This document shows positions 18,130 through 26,893 of a stretch of 64,000 nt of DNA, piece by piece. Under the pieces are notes generated by a model. That model searched no databases. It saw nothing but the letters and a program-made list of their open reading frames with translations, and was not told the DNA's origin. Positions within the stretch are counted from its first letter, which is position 1. Each line of letters begins with the position of its first letter. This DNA comes from Dyadobacter sp. (GTDB lineage: Bacteria; Bacteroidota; Bacteroidia; Cytophagales; Spirosomataceae), in assembly GCF_017744695.1 (NCBI RefSeq), contig NZ_JAGIAS010000011.1, forward strand, positions 233,612 to 297,611, read 5' to 3'. The position numbers and the translations under genes were made by a program.

Positions 18130-18137
18130 CAAAACTA
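18130..18137 (-). promoter_or_regulatory. Putative -7 element (TAGTTTTG) for the DUF3455 lipoprotein
   Basis: The minus strand carries TAGTTTTG, an exact TAnnTTTG match 52 bases before the ATG at 18078. No -33 TTTG is seen at standard distance. It is identical in sequence to the word ahead of susC. Confidence 0.35.
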
Positions 18138-18306
18138 AATGCGCCCAACCGGCCCGGATTGTAAGCGGGATGCAAAATCAGGTAGTTACGAGCGGCCGTT
18201 TTCCAGACGCTCACGGTGATGCATAATTACCTGGATATGCTTCGCCATTACAAGTTTTGACCCCTGACCGCAATGCAACTTTGCAGCCTCAATCATCTAT
18301 TATCAC

Positions 18307-19608
18307 ATGAAAAATTTAACATTATTCAAACGCGTCAGACAATCGGCCATCGGATGGCTTGCCTGCACAATGCTCACGGTCTCGTGCACCGATCACGACG
18401 GCCCCCAGATTCCGGCCGAACAGCCTGTTTCCGCCGAAGTAGTCACATCGTGGCTCACCATGCAACTGAAAATCGCGCAGGCGACGCCCGCCTCGCCCCC
18501 CGTAACCGCTCGCAGGTGGGCATACAGTGGTGTAACATTATGGGAATCCTTGCAGCCTGGCCTGCCGGGTTACCAGTCGATCGCACCCCAGCTTAACGGC
18601 CTGCCCGCATTGCCGCAGCCGTCCGGTTCGCTGCGCTACTACTTCCCGGCCAGTGCCAACGCGGCGATGGCAGCTATCAACCGGGTGATCCATCCGGGTA
18701 TCTCAGCCGCTACGCTGGCCCGCGTCGATTCATTGGAAGCAGCCAATCTGGCGAAGTACCAGGCGCACCAGCAGCCCGACGTGCTGGCCAATTCCATCGA
18801 CTTTGGAAAGAAGATCGCGGCAGCGGTTTTCGAATGGTCCAAAACCGACGGCTATGATAACGCCACACCGTATACGCCGCTCAGCGGACCGTCGTACTGG
18901 AAACCCACGCCACCCGCATTCGCCCCGGCTATTCTGTCCAACTGGGGCAAGGTGCGGACGATCGTGGCTAACAGCGACGCGGGTGCCGAACAAGGTGCGC
19001 CGACGCCCTATTCGGAAGATCCGGCTTCCGAATATTATAAGCAGGCGGAAGAGCTGTATGCCATTTCGCAGTCGCTCACACAGGAGCAGCGCACTGTCGC
19101 AACGTATTGGCCCGACAATTCATGGCATAACATTCTGAGCCAGGTTCTGGCTGCCGAAAAACCCGGGCTGGCCGTGGCCGCCAAAGCCTTCACCCAGCTG
19201 GGCATCGCCATGTCCGACGGAGCCATCAGTCTTTGCAAAAGCAAATACGTGTACCAGGGTATGCGCCCGATCACCTACATCCGCACGGTGATGAACCATC
19301 CCGACTGGAATACGGTCTTCGCCACGCCGCCACATCCGGAATACCCCTCGGGCCACTCGGTCATGTCGGCTGCTTCGGCGGAGGTATTGACCCACATTTT
19401 TGGCCAAAACTACCATTATGTGGATAAGCCTTACAACCTGCCCGGTTTTGCGCCCAGGACTTATAATTCGTTTGAAGAAGCGGCCGCCGAGGCTGCGGTT
19501 TCGAGGGTATATGCCGGCATTCACTTCCGCAAAACCTGCGAGGTTAGCCTGCTCCATGGAAAAATTGTGGGGCAGAATGTGATCGGCAAATTAAAGTTCG
19601 AACCGTAA
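18307..19608 (+). CDS. Vanadium-dependent haloperoxidase / PAP2-superfamily lipoprotein
   Basis: A 433-residue exported protein; a lipobox-like LACTMLTVSC suggests membrane anchoring. The C-terminal half (about 300-430) carries the vanadate/phosphate-binding signature of the PAP2 superfamily: the Lys/Arg motif KYVYQGMRPITYIR, the core PEYPSGHSVMSAASAEVL with the acid-base His, and AAVSRVYAGIHFRKTCE with the Arg/His that bind the oxyanion. The alpha-helical N-terminal half (SAEVVTSWLTMQLKIAQATP, RRWAYSGVTLWESLQPGLPG) is typical of bacterial vanadium-chloroperoxidase relatives. It may oxidise halides or dephosphorylate a lipid or soluble substrate; the two cannot be told apart here. It is divergent from the DUF3455 gene and stands alone. 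Confidence 0.88.
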   Translation: MKNLTLFKRVRQSAIGWLACTMLTVSCTDHDGPQIPAEQPVSAEVVTSWLTMQLKIAQATPASPPVTARRWAYSGVTLWESLQPGLPGYQSIAPQLNGLPALPQPSGSLRYYFPASANAAMAAINRVIHPGISAATLARVDSLEAANLAKYQAHQQPDVLANSIDFGKKIAAAVFEWSKTDGYDNATPYTPLSGPSYWKPTPPAFAPAILSNWGKVRTIVANSDAGAEQGAPTPYSEDPASEYYKQAEELYAISQSLTQEQRTVATYWPDNSWHNILSQVLAAEKPGLAVAAKAFTQLGIAMSDGAISLCKSKYVYQGMRPITYIRTVMNHPDWNTVFATPPHPEYPSGHSVMSAASAEVLTHIFGQNYHYVDKPYNLPGFAPRTYNSFEEAAAEAAVSRVYAGIHFRKTCEVSLLHGKIVGQNVIGKLKFEP

Positions 19609-19642
19609 ACTATGTCGGGTAGTATCCGGCACAACACCAGCC

Positions 19643-19717
19643 ATGAAAATGCTTAAATTAATGACCATTCTTCTCGCGCTTTTCCTCTCATTGATTCATT
19701 ATCAGCGAGTCGTTTAG
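19643..19717 (+). CDS. Possible 24-residue hydrophobic peptide
   Basis: A short frame starting at ATG 19643 encodes MKMLKLMTILLALFLSLIHY plus four residues. It looks like a small membrane peptide or an isolated signal sequence, in the gap between the haloperoxidase and the methyltransferase. There is no clear ribosome site and no known homologue that I recognise, so it may be chance or the residue of a lost gene. Confidence 0.15.
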   Translation: MKMLKLMTILLALFLSLIHYQRVV

Positions 19718-19749
19718 CAGAATAAAAATAGTACCTGTTTAATCTAAAA

Positions 19750-20574
19750 ATGAAAAATAAAATGAATGCAAACAAAGCACTTTGGGAAAAGGGTGACTTC
19801 ACCCGTCTGGCAGAAACAATGCGCGAAAGCGGCTCTGCACTGGTAGCGAAATTAGGAATTACAAAAGGCCAGGAAGTCCTCGACCTGGGCTGCGGCGACG
19901 GTACCACCGCCATCCCTGCCGCACGACTGGGCGCTCATGTCCAGGGTGTAGATATCGCCAGAAACCTCGTCGAAGCCGGCAACGCCCGGGTAAAGGCCGA
20001 GGGACTGACCAACATTACTTTCCGGGAAGGCGACGCGATCAACCTGGAAGGCATCGGGGACAATTCTTTCGACGTGGTGGTGAGTATTTTCGGTGCCATG
20101 TTCGCACCCCAGCCATTTGACGTGGCGAAGGAAATGTATCGCGTAACGCGCCCCGGCGGCAAGATCGTCATGGGCAACTGGATTCCCGGCGATCCGACGC
20201 TCGTCGCCCAGATCCTGAAAGTGAGCTCGGCCTATACCCCCGCCCCGCCGGAAGGCTTTGTCAGCCCGATGCTTTGGGGCGTGGAAAACAATGTAACCGA
20301 GCGCTTCGTGGCTGCGGGCGCGTCGAAGGAAAACATCTCTTTCGAAAGGGATACATTTACATTCAGCACGCCTGTCCCTCCGGCTGCGTTTCTTGAAACT
20401 TTCAGGAAATACTACGGCCCGACCATGAATGCATTTGAAGCGGCTGAAAAAAACGGGAAAGAAGCCGAGCTTCACCGGGAACTGGAAGTATTGTTCGAAA
20501 GCCAGAATCAAAGCGCGGACAAAAACAAGACTTCGATTCCCGCTACATTCCTGAAAGTAACGGTTCGCCGCTAA
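19750..20574 (+). CDS. Class I SAM-dependent methyltransferase
   Basis: A 274-residue Rossmann-fold methyltransferase. Motif I is VLDLGCGDGTTAIPAARLGA, motif II is the acidic VQGVDIARNLVEAGNARVKA, the adenine-binding acidic region is FREGDAINLEGIGDNSFDVV, and motif III is YRVTRPGGKIVMGNWIPGD. The layout is that of UbiE/COQ5-like small-molecule methyltransferases. The substrate is not predictable; the C-terminal part (FLETFRKYYGPTMNAFEAAE) is seen in stand-alone members. ATG 19750 and ATG 19762 (MNANKALW) are both possible. The gene is monocistronic, closed by the strong terminator at 20588. Confidence 0.88.
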   Translation: MKNKMNANKALWEKGDFTRLAETMRESGSALVAKLGITKGQEVLDLGCGDGTTAIPAARLGAHVQGVDIARNLVEAGNARVKAEGLTNITFREGDAINLEGIGDNSFDVVVSIFGAMFAPQPFDVAKEMYRVTRPGGKIVMGNWIPGDPTLVAQILKVSSAYTPAPPEGFVSPMLWGVENNVTERFVAAGASKENISFERDTFTFSTPVPPAAFLETFRKYYGPTMNAFEAAEKNGKEAELHRELEVLFESQNQSADKNKTSIPATFLKVTVRR

Positions 20575-20587
20575 GGTAACTTACGGA

Positions 20588-20637
20588 AGGCCTGTTCTCA
20601 TTTTGTTACAACAATCTGACGAACAGGCCTTTTTTTC
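20588..20637 (+). terminator. Rho-independent terminator after the methyltransferase, convergent with nuoN
   Basis: Perfect 10-base arms AGGCCTGTTC (20588-20597) and GAACAGGCCT (20621-20630) followed on the plus strand by a run of T. On the minus strand the stem lies four bases past the nuoN stop but the following T run is short, so it may also end nuo transcripts less efficiently. Confidence 0.85.
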
Positions 20638-20641
20638 ATGG

Positions 20642-22078
20642 CTATTTCAATTGCAGCCCCTGAACGACGCCAATCACGCCATCGGGATAGACGCCCAGCC
20701 AGATCAGGGCAAAAGTGAGAACGGAAAGGACGGCCATGCTGATACCCAAAAAGACGGGGTATCGGGCCGGTGGATCGGGAAGCAAATCGCGGGTACCGGC
20801 GAACAAGGTCGTAACCACCCGGAGATAGTAGTACAGCCCGACCACACTGCTCAGCACCAACACAACGGCCGGCAACCAGAGCCCTTGTCCGATGCCGGTC
20901 GTCAGCACGTAAAATTTCCCCGTAAAACCCGCGGTGAGCGGGATACCCGCCAGCGAAAACATGGCAACGCTCAGAATCGTCGCCAATGCGGGATGCTTCC
21001 AGAATAATGCTTTGTAACGAACCAGGTCGTCCGCATCCGACTCCGAATCCGACAAGATCGTAACCACCCCGAATGCGGCGAAAGTGGTGATAAAGTAAGC
21101 AAGCAAATAGAAACTAACCGTCTGCGGCACCACAGCGCTTCCCGGAATGAATGCCACCAGCAAATACCCCAGGTGTGCGATAGAAGAATAGGCGAGTAGC
21201 CGCTTGATATTTCTCTGCCTCAATGCCAGCAGGTTACCGGCCACCATCGAAGCAATGGCGATCGTGATCAGGACCGTCTGCAACTGCTCCGACCGGAAAC
21301 CATCGATCGCAATGAAGAACCGGAGCATGGCAGCCACTACCCCACCCTTTGAAGCCGTGGCGATAAATGCCGTCACGGGCACCGGCGCGCCCTGGTACAC
21401 ATCGGCCGTCCACATGTGAAACGGTACCACGGCCAACTTAAAGCCCAGTCCGACAAGCATAAGCCCCAGCCCGGTAAGCAGCAATGGCGGCACACTGTCG
21501 GCCGCGACCACACCGGCCATTCCGGCAAACGACATCGTACCTGTTTGCAAATACACCAGGGCCATTCCAAAAAGCAGAAACGCCGACGAAAATGCCGCCA
21601 GTACCAGGTACTTGATCCCCGCTTCAATGCTATGGTTTCGCGTACGCAGGTAGGCGATGAGCGCGTACAAGCCTATGGTAAGGATTTCAAGTCCCAGAAA
21701 CACGGATACGAAATGTTCACTCAGCGCCAGTACGCAGGCGCCCAGCGTACACAGGAAAAGCAGCACGTAATACTCCCTCGGCCCCTCCTCTTTTTCCTGA
21801 AAATAGATGTATGAAAACACATTGACTACTAATCCCGAAAAAATGATCAGCCCGGTCATGAAAGTGCCGAAGCTATCGATCATAAACAATGTACCTACTT
21901 CGTACGGAAGCATTTCACGGATATTGAGCAGCGAAATGAATGCGATGGCGAAAAGCAGCAGGCTCACAAGCTGGATAACACGGTGGCTCAGCCGCGCCAC
22001 GATCAGCAACATCACCAGGACCGAAGCGCCTGCCAGCACCATGAGCGGCATCAGCGCGGAAAAATCATTGTTTGACAT
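20642..22078 (-). CDS. nuoN: NADH-quinone oxidoreductase subunit N
   Basis: A 478-residue antiporter-like membrane subunit of complex I with about 14 helices. Conserved pieces are EHFVSVFLGLEILTIGLYAL (with the helix-5 glutamate), KLAVVPFHMWTADVYQGAPV (helix with the proton-channel Lys and His), NIKRLLAYSSIAHLGYLLVA and LAGIPLTAGFTGKFYVL. It translocates protons together with NuoL and NuoM in the membrane arm. Its start overlaps the nuoM stop by 14 bases, and it is the last gene of the nuo operon. Length fits the family. Confidence 0.97.
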   Translation of the reverse strand: MSNNDFSALMPLMVLAGASVLVMLLIVARLSHRVIQLVSLLLFAIAFISLLNIREMLPYEVGTLFMIDSFGTFMTGLIIFSGLVVNVFSYIYFQEKEEGPREYYVLLFLCTLGACVLALSEHFVSVFLGLEILTIGLYALIAYLRTRNHSIEAGIKYLVLAAFSSAFLLFGMALVYLQTGTMSFAGMAGVVAADSVPPLLLTGLGLMLVGLGFKLAVVPFHMWTADVYQGAPVPVTAFIATASKGGVVAAMLRFFIAIDGFRSEQLQTVLITIAIASMVAGNLLALRQRNIKRLLAYSSIAHLGYLLVAFIPGSAVVPQTVSFYLLAYFITTFAAFGVVTILSDSESDADDLVRYKALFWKHPALATILSVAMFSLAGIPLTAGFTGKFYVLTTGIGQGLWLPAVVLVLSSVVGLYYYLRVVTTLFAGTRDLLPDPPARYPVFLGISMAVLSVLTFALIWLGVYPDGVIGVVQGLQLK

Positions 22079-23579
22079 AAGACTGATGGTGTGAGGCCGT
22101 ACTATGAACGTCCATAAACCGGATAAGCTCCGTGATAGCTGGCTTTGCCGTGTCGATCACCGGCTGCGGGAACAGCCCGAGCCAGACCACCGAAACCGTG
22201 AGCGCCGCCATGATCAGCATTTCCCTGAATGAAAAATCGGGAACAGCTTCCAATGTCCTGCGGGGGCCCAGGAATATCTTTCCAACGATGCGCAGGGAGT
22301 ACACCGCCGAGAATATCAGGCCGGAAACGGCCGCTACGGCAATCCACGGCTGCGCCTGAAAAACGCCGAGCAGGATCAGAAACTCGGCCACGAAGTTTCC
22401 CAGGCCCGGTAACCCCAGCGACGCCATGGCAAACACAAGTCCGATGGTGCCCATTTGAGGCATAGGCCCCCAGAGTCCGCCCATTTGCTCAATATCACGG
22501 GTATGCAGGCGCTCCTTGATCATCCCTGCCGTTAAAAACAACGCGCCGGTACTCAGGGCGTGCGTAACCAGTTGCATGACCACCCCTTGCAATGCCAGTT
22601 CATTCAATGCAAAAATCCCTGTGATTACAAAGCCCATGTGGCTGACGCTCGTGAATGCGACCAGCCGTTTCAAATCCGTCTGCGAATAGGCCATTACCGC
22701 CCCATAAATAATCCCCGCCACGCCCAGTACCATGGCCGGGAGCGCTACGTCCGCCACTACTTCGGGGAACATGGGGACCACAAACCGCAGCATACCATAG
22801 GCCCCTGTTTTCAGGAGCAATCCGGCCAGAATGAGACTTCCTGCCGTGGGCGCCTCCCCGTGCGCATCGGGCAGCCAAGTATGGAACGGGAACACCGGCA
22901 GCTTGACGGCGAACGCGATCATGAAGCCCAGCATCAGCCAGAAAGCCGTTTGGAATGGTATGACGGTTTCGGCCAGCTCAAAATAACCGAATGTGTAAAC
23001 GCCCGTATCGCGACCGTGGATGAAATACAGGCCCAATATGGCCAGGAACATCAGCAAGCCGCTCGCCTGTGTAAAAATGAAGAATTTATAAGCCGCATAT
23101 ACCCTGTTTTCGCTTCCCCATATACCAATCAGAAAGTACATCGGGATGAGCATTACCTCCCAGAAAAAATAGAACAGGAACATGTCCAGGGCCATAAACA
23201 CCCCGGCCACACCGGCCAGGATCCAGAGCAGATTGAAGTAGTAAAAACCGGTTCTCTCCCGGATTTCATCCCAGGAACAGAGCACGGCCAATACGCCGAG
23301 GAAAAATGTCAATGCGAGCAAAAGCAGGCTCAGCCCATCGACCGCCAGGTGAAAGGTTATGCCAAAGGAAGGGATCCACTCCTTGCGGTAGTCCATCAGC
23401 CATTGCCGGTCTGTCACCGAATGCGGCGAGGTGGTGGCCCAAAGAAGTATGACCAGCAACAATCCCGCGGCACTGGCCATCAATGCAATCCATCGCGGAA
23501 GGTGCCTGTTCCACTCCCCGGCAACCGCTGCGGCAACGGCGCCGACCATTAAAACCGTGATCAAAAGAACCAGCATCAT
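22065..23579 (-). CDS. nuoM: NADH-quinone oxidoreductase subunit M
   Basis: About 504 residues. The start is taken at ATG 23579, which overlaps the nuoL stop in an ATGA junction; a longer in-frame reading from 23639 would run deep into nuoL and add 20 residues of non-family sequence. Diagnostic stretches are FYYFNLLWILAGVAGVFMAL, FFWEVMLIPMYFLIGIWG (channel Glu), AVKLPVFPFHTWLPDAHGEA and DLKRLVAFTSVSHMGFVITG. It is one of the three antiporter-like proton-pumping subunits of complex I in the inner membrane. The C-terminal end carries the overlap with nuoN. Confidence 0.97.
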   Translation of the reverse strand: MMLVLLITVLMVGAVAAAVAGEWNRHLPRWIALMASAAGLLLVILLWATTSPHSVTDRQWLMDYRKEWIPSFGITFHLAVDGLSLLLLALTFFLGVLAVLCSWDEIRERTGFYYFNLLWILAGVAGVFMALDMFLFYFFWEVMLIPMYFLIGIWGSENRVYAAYKFFIFTQASGLLMFLAILGLYFIHGRDTGVYTFGYFELAETVIPFQTAFWLMLGFMIAFAVKLPVFPFHTWLPDAHGEAPTAGSLILAGLLLKTGAYGMLRFVVPMFPEVVADVALPAMVLGVAGIIYGAVMAYSQTDLKRLVAFTSVSHMGFVITGIFALNELALQGVVMQLVTHALSTGALFLTAGMIKERLHTRDIEQMGGLWGPMPQMGTIGLVFAMASLGLPGLGNFVAEFLILLGVFQAQPWIAVAAVSGLIFSAVYSLRIVGKIFLGPRRTLEAVPDFSFREMLIMAALTVSVVWLGLFPQPVIDTAKPAITELIRFMDVHSTASHHQSYVKQ

Positions 23580-25465
23580 AGCATTATCTGAATACCCAGG
23601 ATGAGAATTGCACCAACTACCAGACCCATGATATACCACCGGAGCGAGCCGGATTGCGTTCTTGCAAGCAGCTTGTACATTTCGTCCGTCGCGGCAGCTA
23701 TGCCGGTGTACAGCTTGTCGGTTATATCCGACTTATTGATTTTGGATATAAAAATGAATGGTTTCACGAGCATTTTATCGTACAGCGCATCAAATCCCCA
23801 GCCCGAGAACCAGAAGCGGTGAAGGCTCGCCAGCAGGGCGTTATGGCGGAGGCTTTCGACGCGTGCAGGTTGCTGGTAATAATAATGGTATCCGAGAAAT
23901 ATGCCGCCCAGGGTAGCCAGTGCCGCTAATAGCTGAAACAGCCATTCAGAAGGAACGTTATCCCGCATGATCGTCTCCGGCAGTACCGGATGCAACAAAT
24001 CCGAAAAAAGCGTTAAATGTCCGAAATTATGCGGCAACTCAATAAAACCGGCGAAAATTGAGAACACTGCGAGCACCACGAGTGGCATCGTCATGCGCTT
24101 GCCCGGCAAATGTCCGACCGGCGTATACGAGTCTCCCCAGAAGGTCAGGATCATCATCCGGGTGGTGTAGGCTGCCGTGATCAATGCCCCGGACAGGGCC
24201 ACAGCCCATAGCAACGGCCCGCCACCATTAGCCGACCAGGAGTACCACAGGATCTGGTCCTTGCTGTAAAACCCGGCGCTAACCAGCGGGACTGCGGCCA
24301 GGGACACGGCACCTGCCAGGAAAGTCCAGAATACGACCGGCATTTTGTCCTTTAACCCACCCATTTTAAACATATTGTGTTCATGATGAAGGGATTCGAT
24401 GATGGCCCCCGCAGCGAGGAAAAGTAATGCTTTAAAAAACGCATGGATCATAAAATGGAATATCGCGGCCGTCCACGCCCCCACACCCAGCGCGAGGAAC
24501 ATATAGCCGATCTGGCTGATGGTCGAATAAGCCAGTACCCGCTTGATGTCGTACTGGGTAAGCGCGGTGAGGCCCGCGAGCAGCAAAGTCGCCGCCCCGA
24601 TAACGGCGATAACGAGGCGGGCGGTTTCGGAAAGGGCGAAGATCGCGTGCATACGCGCCACCAGGTACACGCCTGCGGTCACCATCGTAGCCGCGTGTAT
24701 GAGCGCGCTCACGGGTGAAGGCCCCGCCATAGCGTCCGGCAGCCAGGTTTGCAAAGGAAGCTGGGCCGACTTACCAAGCCCTCCGGCCAGCAGCAACAGC
24801 GCTGTGACCGTAACGATGGTACCATTGACTTGCCAGATTGCAGAAGCATTGGCCCCAATGTCGGAAATAACAAGGGTACCGGCCTGCTGGAAAACCATAA
24901 ACAGCCCGATAGCCATCGCCGCATCGCCGATCCGCGTGACGGTAAATGCCTTACGGGCCGCATTGCCATTGGCAGATTGTTCGTACCAGAAGCCGATCAG
25001 CAAGTAGCTGCAAAGCCCCACCCCCTCCCAACCCAGGTACATCAGCAAGAGATTGTCGGCCAGTACCAATACCAGCATCGAGAACACAAACAGGTTCATG
25101 CTGGCAAAAAAACGGGCATAATCCCTGTCCTCCTCCATAAATGCGGTGGAATAGATGTGGATCAGCGCACCGATAAATGTGATGACAAATACGAAAACCA
25201 GGGAAAGGACATCGAGCGTGAGGGTAATCTTCGCACTAAACCCACCCACCTCGAACCATGTCCACAATGTCTGAGTGTATACAGGGTTCGCCGGCATGCC
25301 GGCCAGAAATGCGCTGCCGACGGCGAAGGTAACCAATGCGGAAAGGCAGATGCTGCCCGCTCCGACAATGGCCACCATTGGGCGGGAAAGCTGTCTCCCT
25401 GCCAATGCGAGGATCAGAAATCCGCCGAGCGGAAGGGCGGGAATGAGCCATAGATACTTGTCCAT
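23576..25465 (-). CDS. nuoL: NADH-quinone oxidoreductase subunit L
   Basis: A 629-residue distal antiporter-like subunit. Family signatures are LLLMYLGWEGVGLCSYLLIG (helix 5 Glu), LGKSAQLPLQTWLPDAMAGP (channel Lys and the PDAM motif), VSALIHAATMVTAGVYLVAR and DIKRVLAYSTISQIGYMFLA. The long C-terminal lateral helix that runs along the membrane arm is represented by the last roughly 100 residues (FWFSGWGFDALYDKMLVKPF, then a final membrane helix WYIMGLVVGAILILGIQIML). It begins 22 bases after nuoK. Full length and intact. Confidence 0.97.
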   Translation of the reverse strand: MDKYLWLIPALPLGGFLILALAGRQLSRPMVAIVGAGSICLSALVTFAVGSAFLAGMPANPVYTQTLWTWFEVGGFSAKITLTLDVLSLVFVFVITFIGALIHIYSTAFMEEDRDYARFFASMNLFVFSMLVLVLADNLLLMYLGWEGVGLCSYLLIGFWYEQSANGNAARKAFTVTRIGDAAMAIGLFMVFQQAGTLVISDIGANASAIWQVNGTIVTVTALLLLAGGLGKSAQLPLQTWLPDAMAGPSPVSALIHAATMVTAGVYLVARMHAIFALSETARLVIAVIGAATLLLAGLTALTQYDIKRVLAYSTISQIGYMFLALGVGAWTAAIFHFMIHAFFKALLFLAAGAIIESLHHEHNMFKMGGLKDKMPVVFWTFLAGAVSLAAVPLVSAGFYSKDQILWYSWSANGGGPLLWAVALSGALITAAYTTRMMILTFWGDSYTPVGHLPGKRMTMPLVVLAVFSIFAGFIELPHNFGHLTLFSDLLHPVLPETIMRDNVPSEWLFQLLAALATLGGIFLGYHYYYQQPARVESLRHNALLASLHRFWFSGWGFDALYDKMLVKPFIFISKINKSDITDKLYTGIAAATDEMYKLLARTQSGSLRWYIMGLVVGAILILGIQIML

Positions 25466-25487
25466 GAGCTTTCGGTTTGCGGGTTAC

Positions 25488-25799
25488 TTACCCATTCATC
25501 TCTTTCAGATTATCAATATCCAGCGATTTGTGCTGGTGGTAGATTTGCAGGATCAGCGCCAGGCCAATGGAAACCTCCGCGGCCGCCATCGCCAGAATGA
25601 ACACAAACATCACCTGGCCGTCGGGCTGCCCCCACCGGGAGCCTGCCGCCACAAAGGCCAGTCCCGACGCATTGAGCATGATCTCGACCGACAGGAGCAT
25701 GAAAATGATATTTTTCCGGATGATTACCCCGACGATCCCCAATGCAAACAGCAGGCCCGCCAGCAATACCACCACCTCGACTGAAACAGCTGTTTTCAT
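25488..25799 (-). CDS. nuoK: NADH-quinone oxidoreductase subunit K
   Basis: A 103-residue subunit with three helices. GVIIRKNIIFMLLSVEIMLN contains the conserved helix-2 Glu, and FVFILAMAAAEVSIGLALIL the helix-3 Glu, both in the proton path near the quinone site. The ATG overlaps the nuoJ stop by four bases, a usual translational coupling for this pair. Confidence 0.97.
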   Translation of the reverse strand: MKTAVSVEVVVLLAGLLFALGIVGVIIRKNIIFMLLSVEIMLNASGLAFVAAGSRWGQPDGQVMFVFILAMAAAEVSIGLALILQIYHQHKSLDIDNLKEMNG

Positions 25800-26356
25800 A
25801 GCACCGCTTCTTCGTGTTTCTCTTCTTCTTTTTCCTTTTCTTCCTGTAAAAACCGGTGCAGTACCAGCTTTTTATGGCGGCCGATATGCGCAGCCCCCAC
25901 CACTGCGGCCATGAGCAGCATCGCTGCCAGCTCAACGCCGATCAGGTATTCGCGGTACAATGCAGTAGCCAGCTCACGCGGGCTTACCACAGCCGGGCTG
26001 TAAGCACCCTGCCCCGAAGACAAAACGAGCGCCAGAAATTCAGCAAACAAGATGGCTGCCAAAACTGTCGGCCCGACCCATACTTTGGGTTTCAGCCACT
26101 TTCGCTCCTGCTCGGCGGTCTCCTTTCCCAGATTCAGCAGCATGACCACGAAAATGAAAAGGACCATAATCGCTCCCGCATAGATGATGATTTCCAGCAA
26201 CGCCGCAAACGACGCACCAAGCAGGTAAAAAAGCATGGCGTGCGCAAGCAGCGACACATTCAGGTACAGGAGCGCGTGAACGGGATTGTGCCGTGTGATG
26301 ACCATCCATGTGGCCGCCACGGCTACGGTACCTGCGATGTAAAAGGCGATTTCCAT
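25796..26356 (-). CDS. nuoJ: NADH-quinone oxidoreductase subunit J
   Basis: A 186-residue membrane subunit with about five helices. HALLYLNVSLLAHAMLFYLL and LEIIIYAGAIMVLFIFVVML (with the conserved Tyr-Ala-Gly-Ala pi-bulge helix that couples quinone chemistry to pumping) are diagnostic. The tail is unusually charged, with QEEKEKEEEKHEEAVL at the C-terminus. It begins three bases after nuoI. Confidence 0.96.
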   Translation of the reverse strand: MEIAFYIAGTVAVAATWMVITRHNPVHALLYLNVSLLAHAMLFYLLGASFAALLEIIIYAGAIMVLFIFVVMLLNLGKETAEQERKWLKPKVWVGPTVLAAILFAEFLALVLSSGQGAYSPAVVSPRELATALYREYLIGVELAAMLLMAAVVGAAHIGRHKKLVLHRFLQEEKEKEEEKHEEAVL

Positions 26357-26359
26357 AGT

Positions 26360-26875
26360 TTACGGGATCAAACTGCGTATATCTACCGGCGGCTCTTCAT
26401 TCGCGCCTTCTCCCTTGCCTTTCACTCCGGCGGAGAGCCCGGCCACTTTGTAATAGTTATAACCCGGGTATTTACCCTGGCTGTCGATCAGCAAATCCTC
26501 TTTTTCGTACACCAGGTTCTGGCGGTTGTATTCCCCCATTTCAAAATCGGGTGTGAGCTGGATCGCGTACGTCGGACAGGCTTCCTCACAATACCCGCAG
26601 AAAATACATCTCGAAAAGTTGATCCTGAAAAATGCCGGATACCGCCTGCCGTGCTCGTCCTCAGTGGCTTGCAGGGAAATGCAATCAACCGGACACGCAG
26701 CGGCACAGAGGTAACAGCCTACGCATCGCTCGCCTCCGTCGGGATCACGCGTGAGCACGATCCGCCCCCGCCAGCGCGGGTGCAGCACTACTTTTTCTTC
26801 CGGGTATTGGATGGTCTCGCGCTTCCTGAACATGTGCAGGAAAATAAGACCGATCGATCTGAGTAAGCTGATCAT
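26360..26875 (-). CDS. nuoI: NADH-quinone oxidoreductase subunit I (two 4Fe-4S clusters)
   Basis: A 171-residue ferredoxin-like subunit holding clusters N6a and N6b. The two cysteine motifs are CVGCYLCAAACPVDCI and CIFCGYCEEACPTYAI. An N-terminal helix (LLRSIGLIFLHMFRKRETIQ) docks it on the membrane arm. It passes electrons from NuoG to NuoB. It starts 18 bases after nuoH within the operon. Confidence 0.97.
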   Translation of the reverse strand: MISLLRSIGLIFLHMFRKRETIQYPEEKVVLHPRWRGRIVLTRDPDGGERCVGCYLCAAACPVDCISLQATEDEHGRRYPAFFRINFSRCIFCGYCEEACPTYAIQLTPDFEMGEYNRQNLVYEKEDLLIDSQGKYPGYNYYKVAGLSAGVKGKGEGANEEPPVDIRSLIP

Positions 26876-26893
26876 GACGCATTGGGTTAATGG

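Noticed and set aside
18256..18283. TTTG with CAACTTTG as promoter of the haloperoxidase gene
   Set aside because: The -7 word has a mismatch at the first base and the spacing is 16 rather than about 19 bases.
22560..23552. Plus-strand frame of 330 codons opposite nuoM
   Set aside because: Composition is rich in Gln, His and Arg, as expected from reading hydrophobic codons in antisense. nuoM is unambiguous.
25856..26866. Plus-strand frame of 336 codons opposite nuoI and nuoJ
   Set aside because: It spans two certain genes antisense and resembles no protein family.
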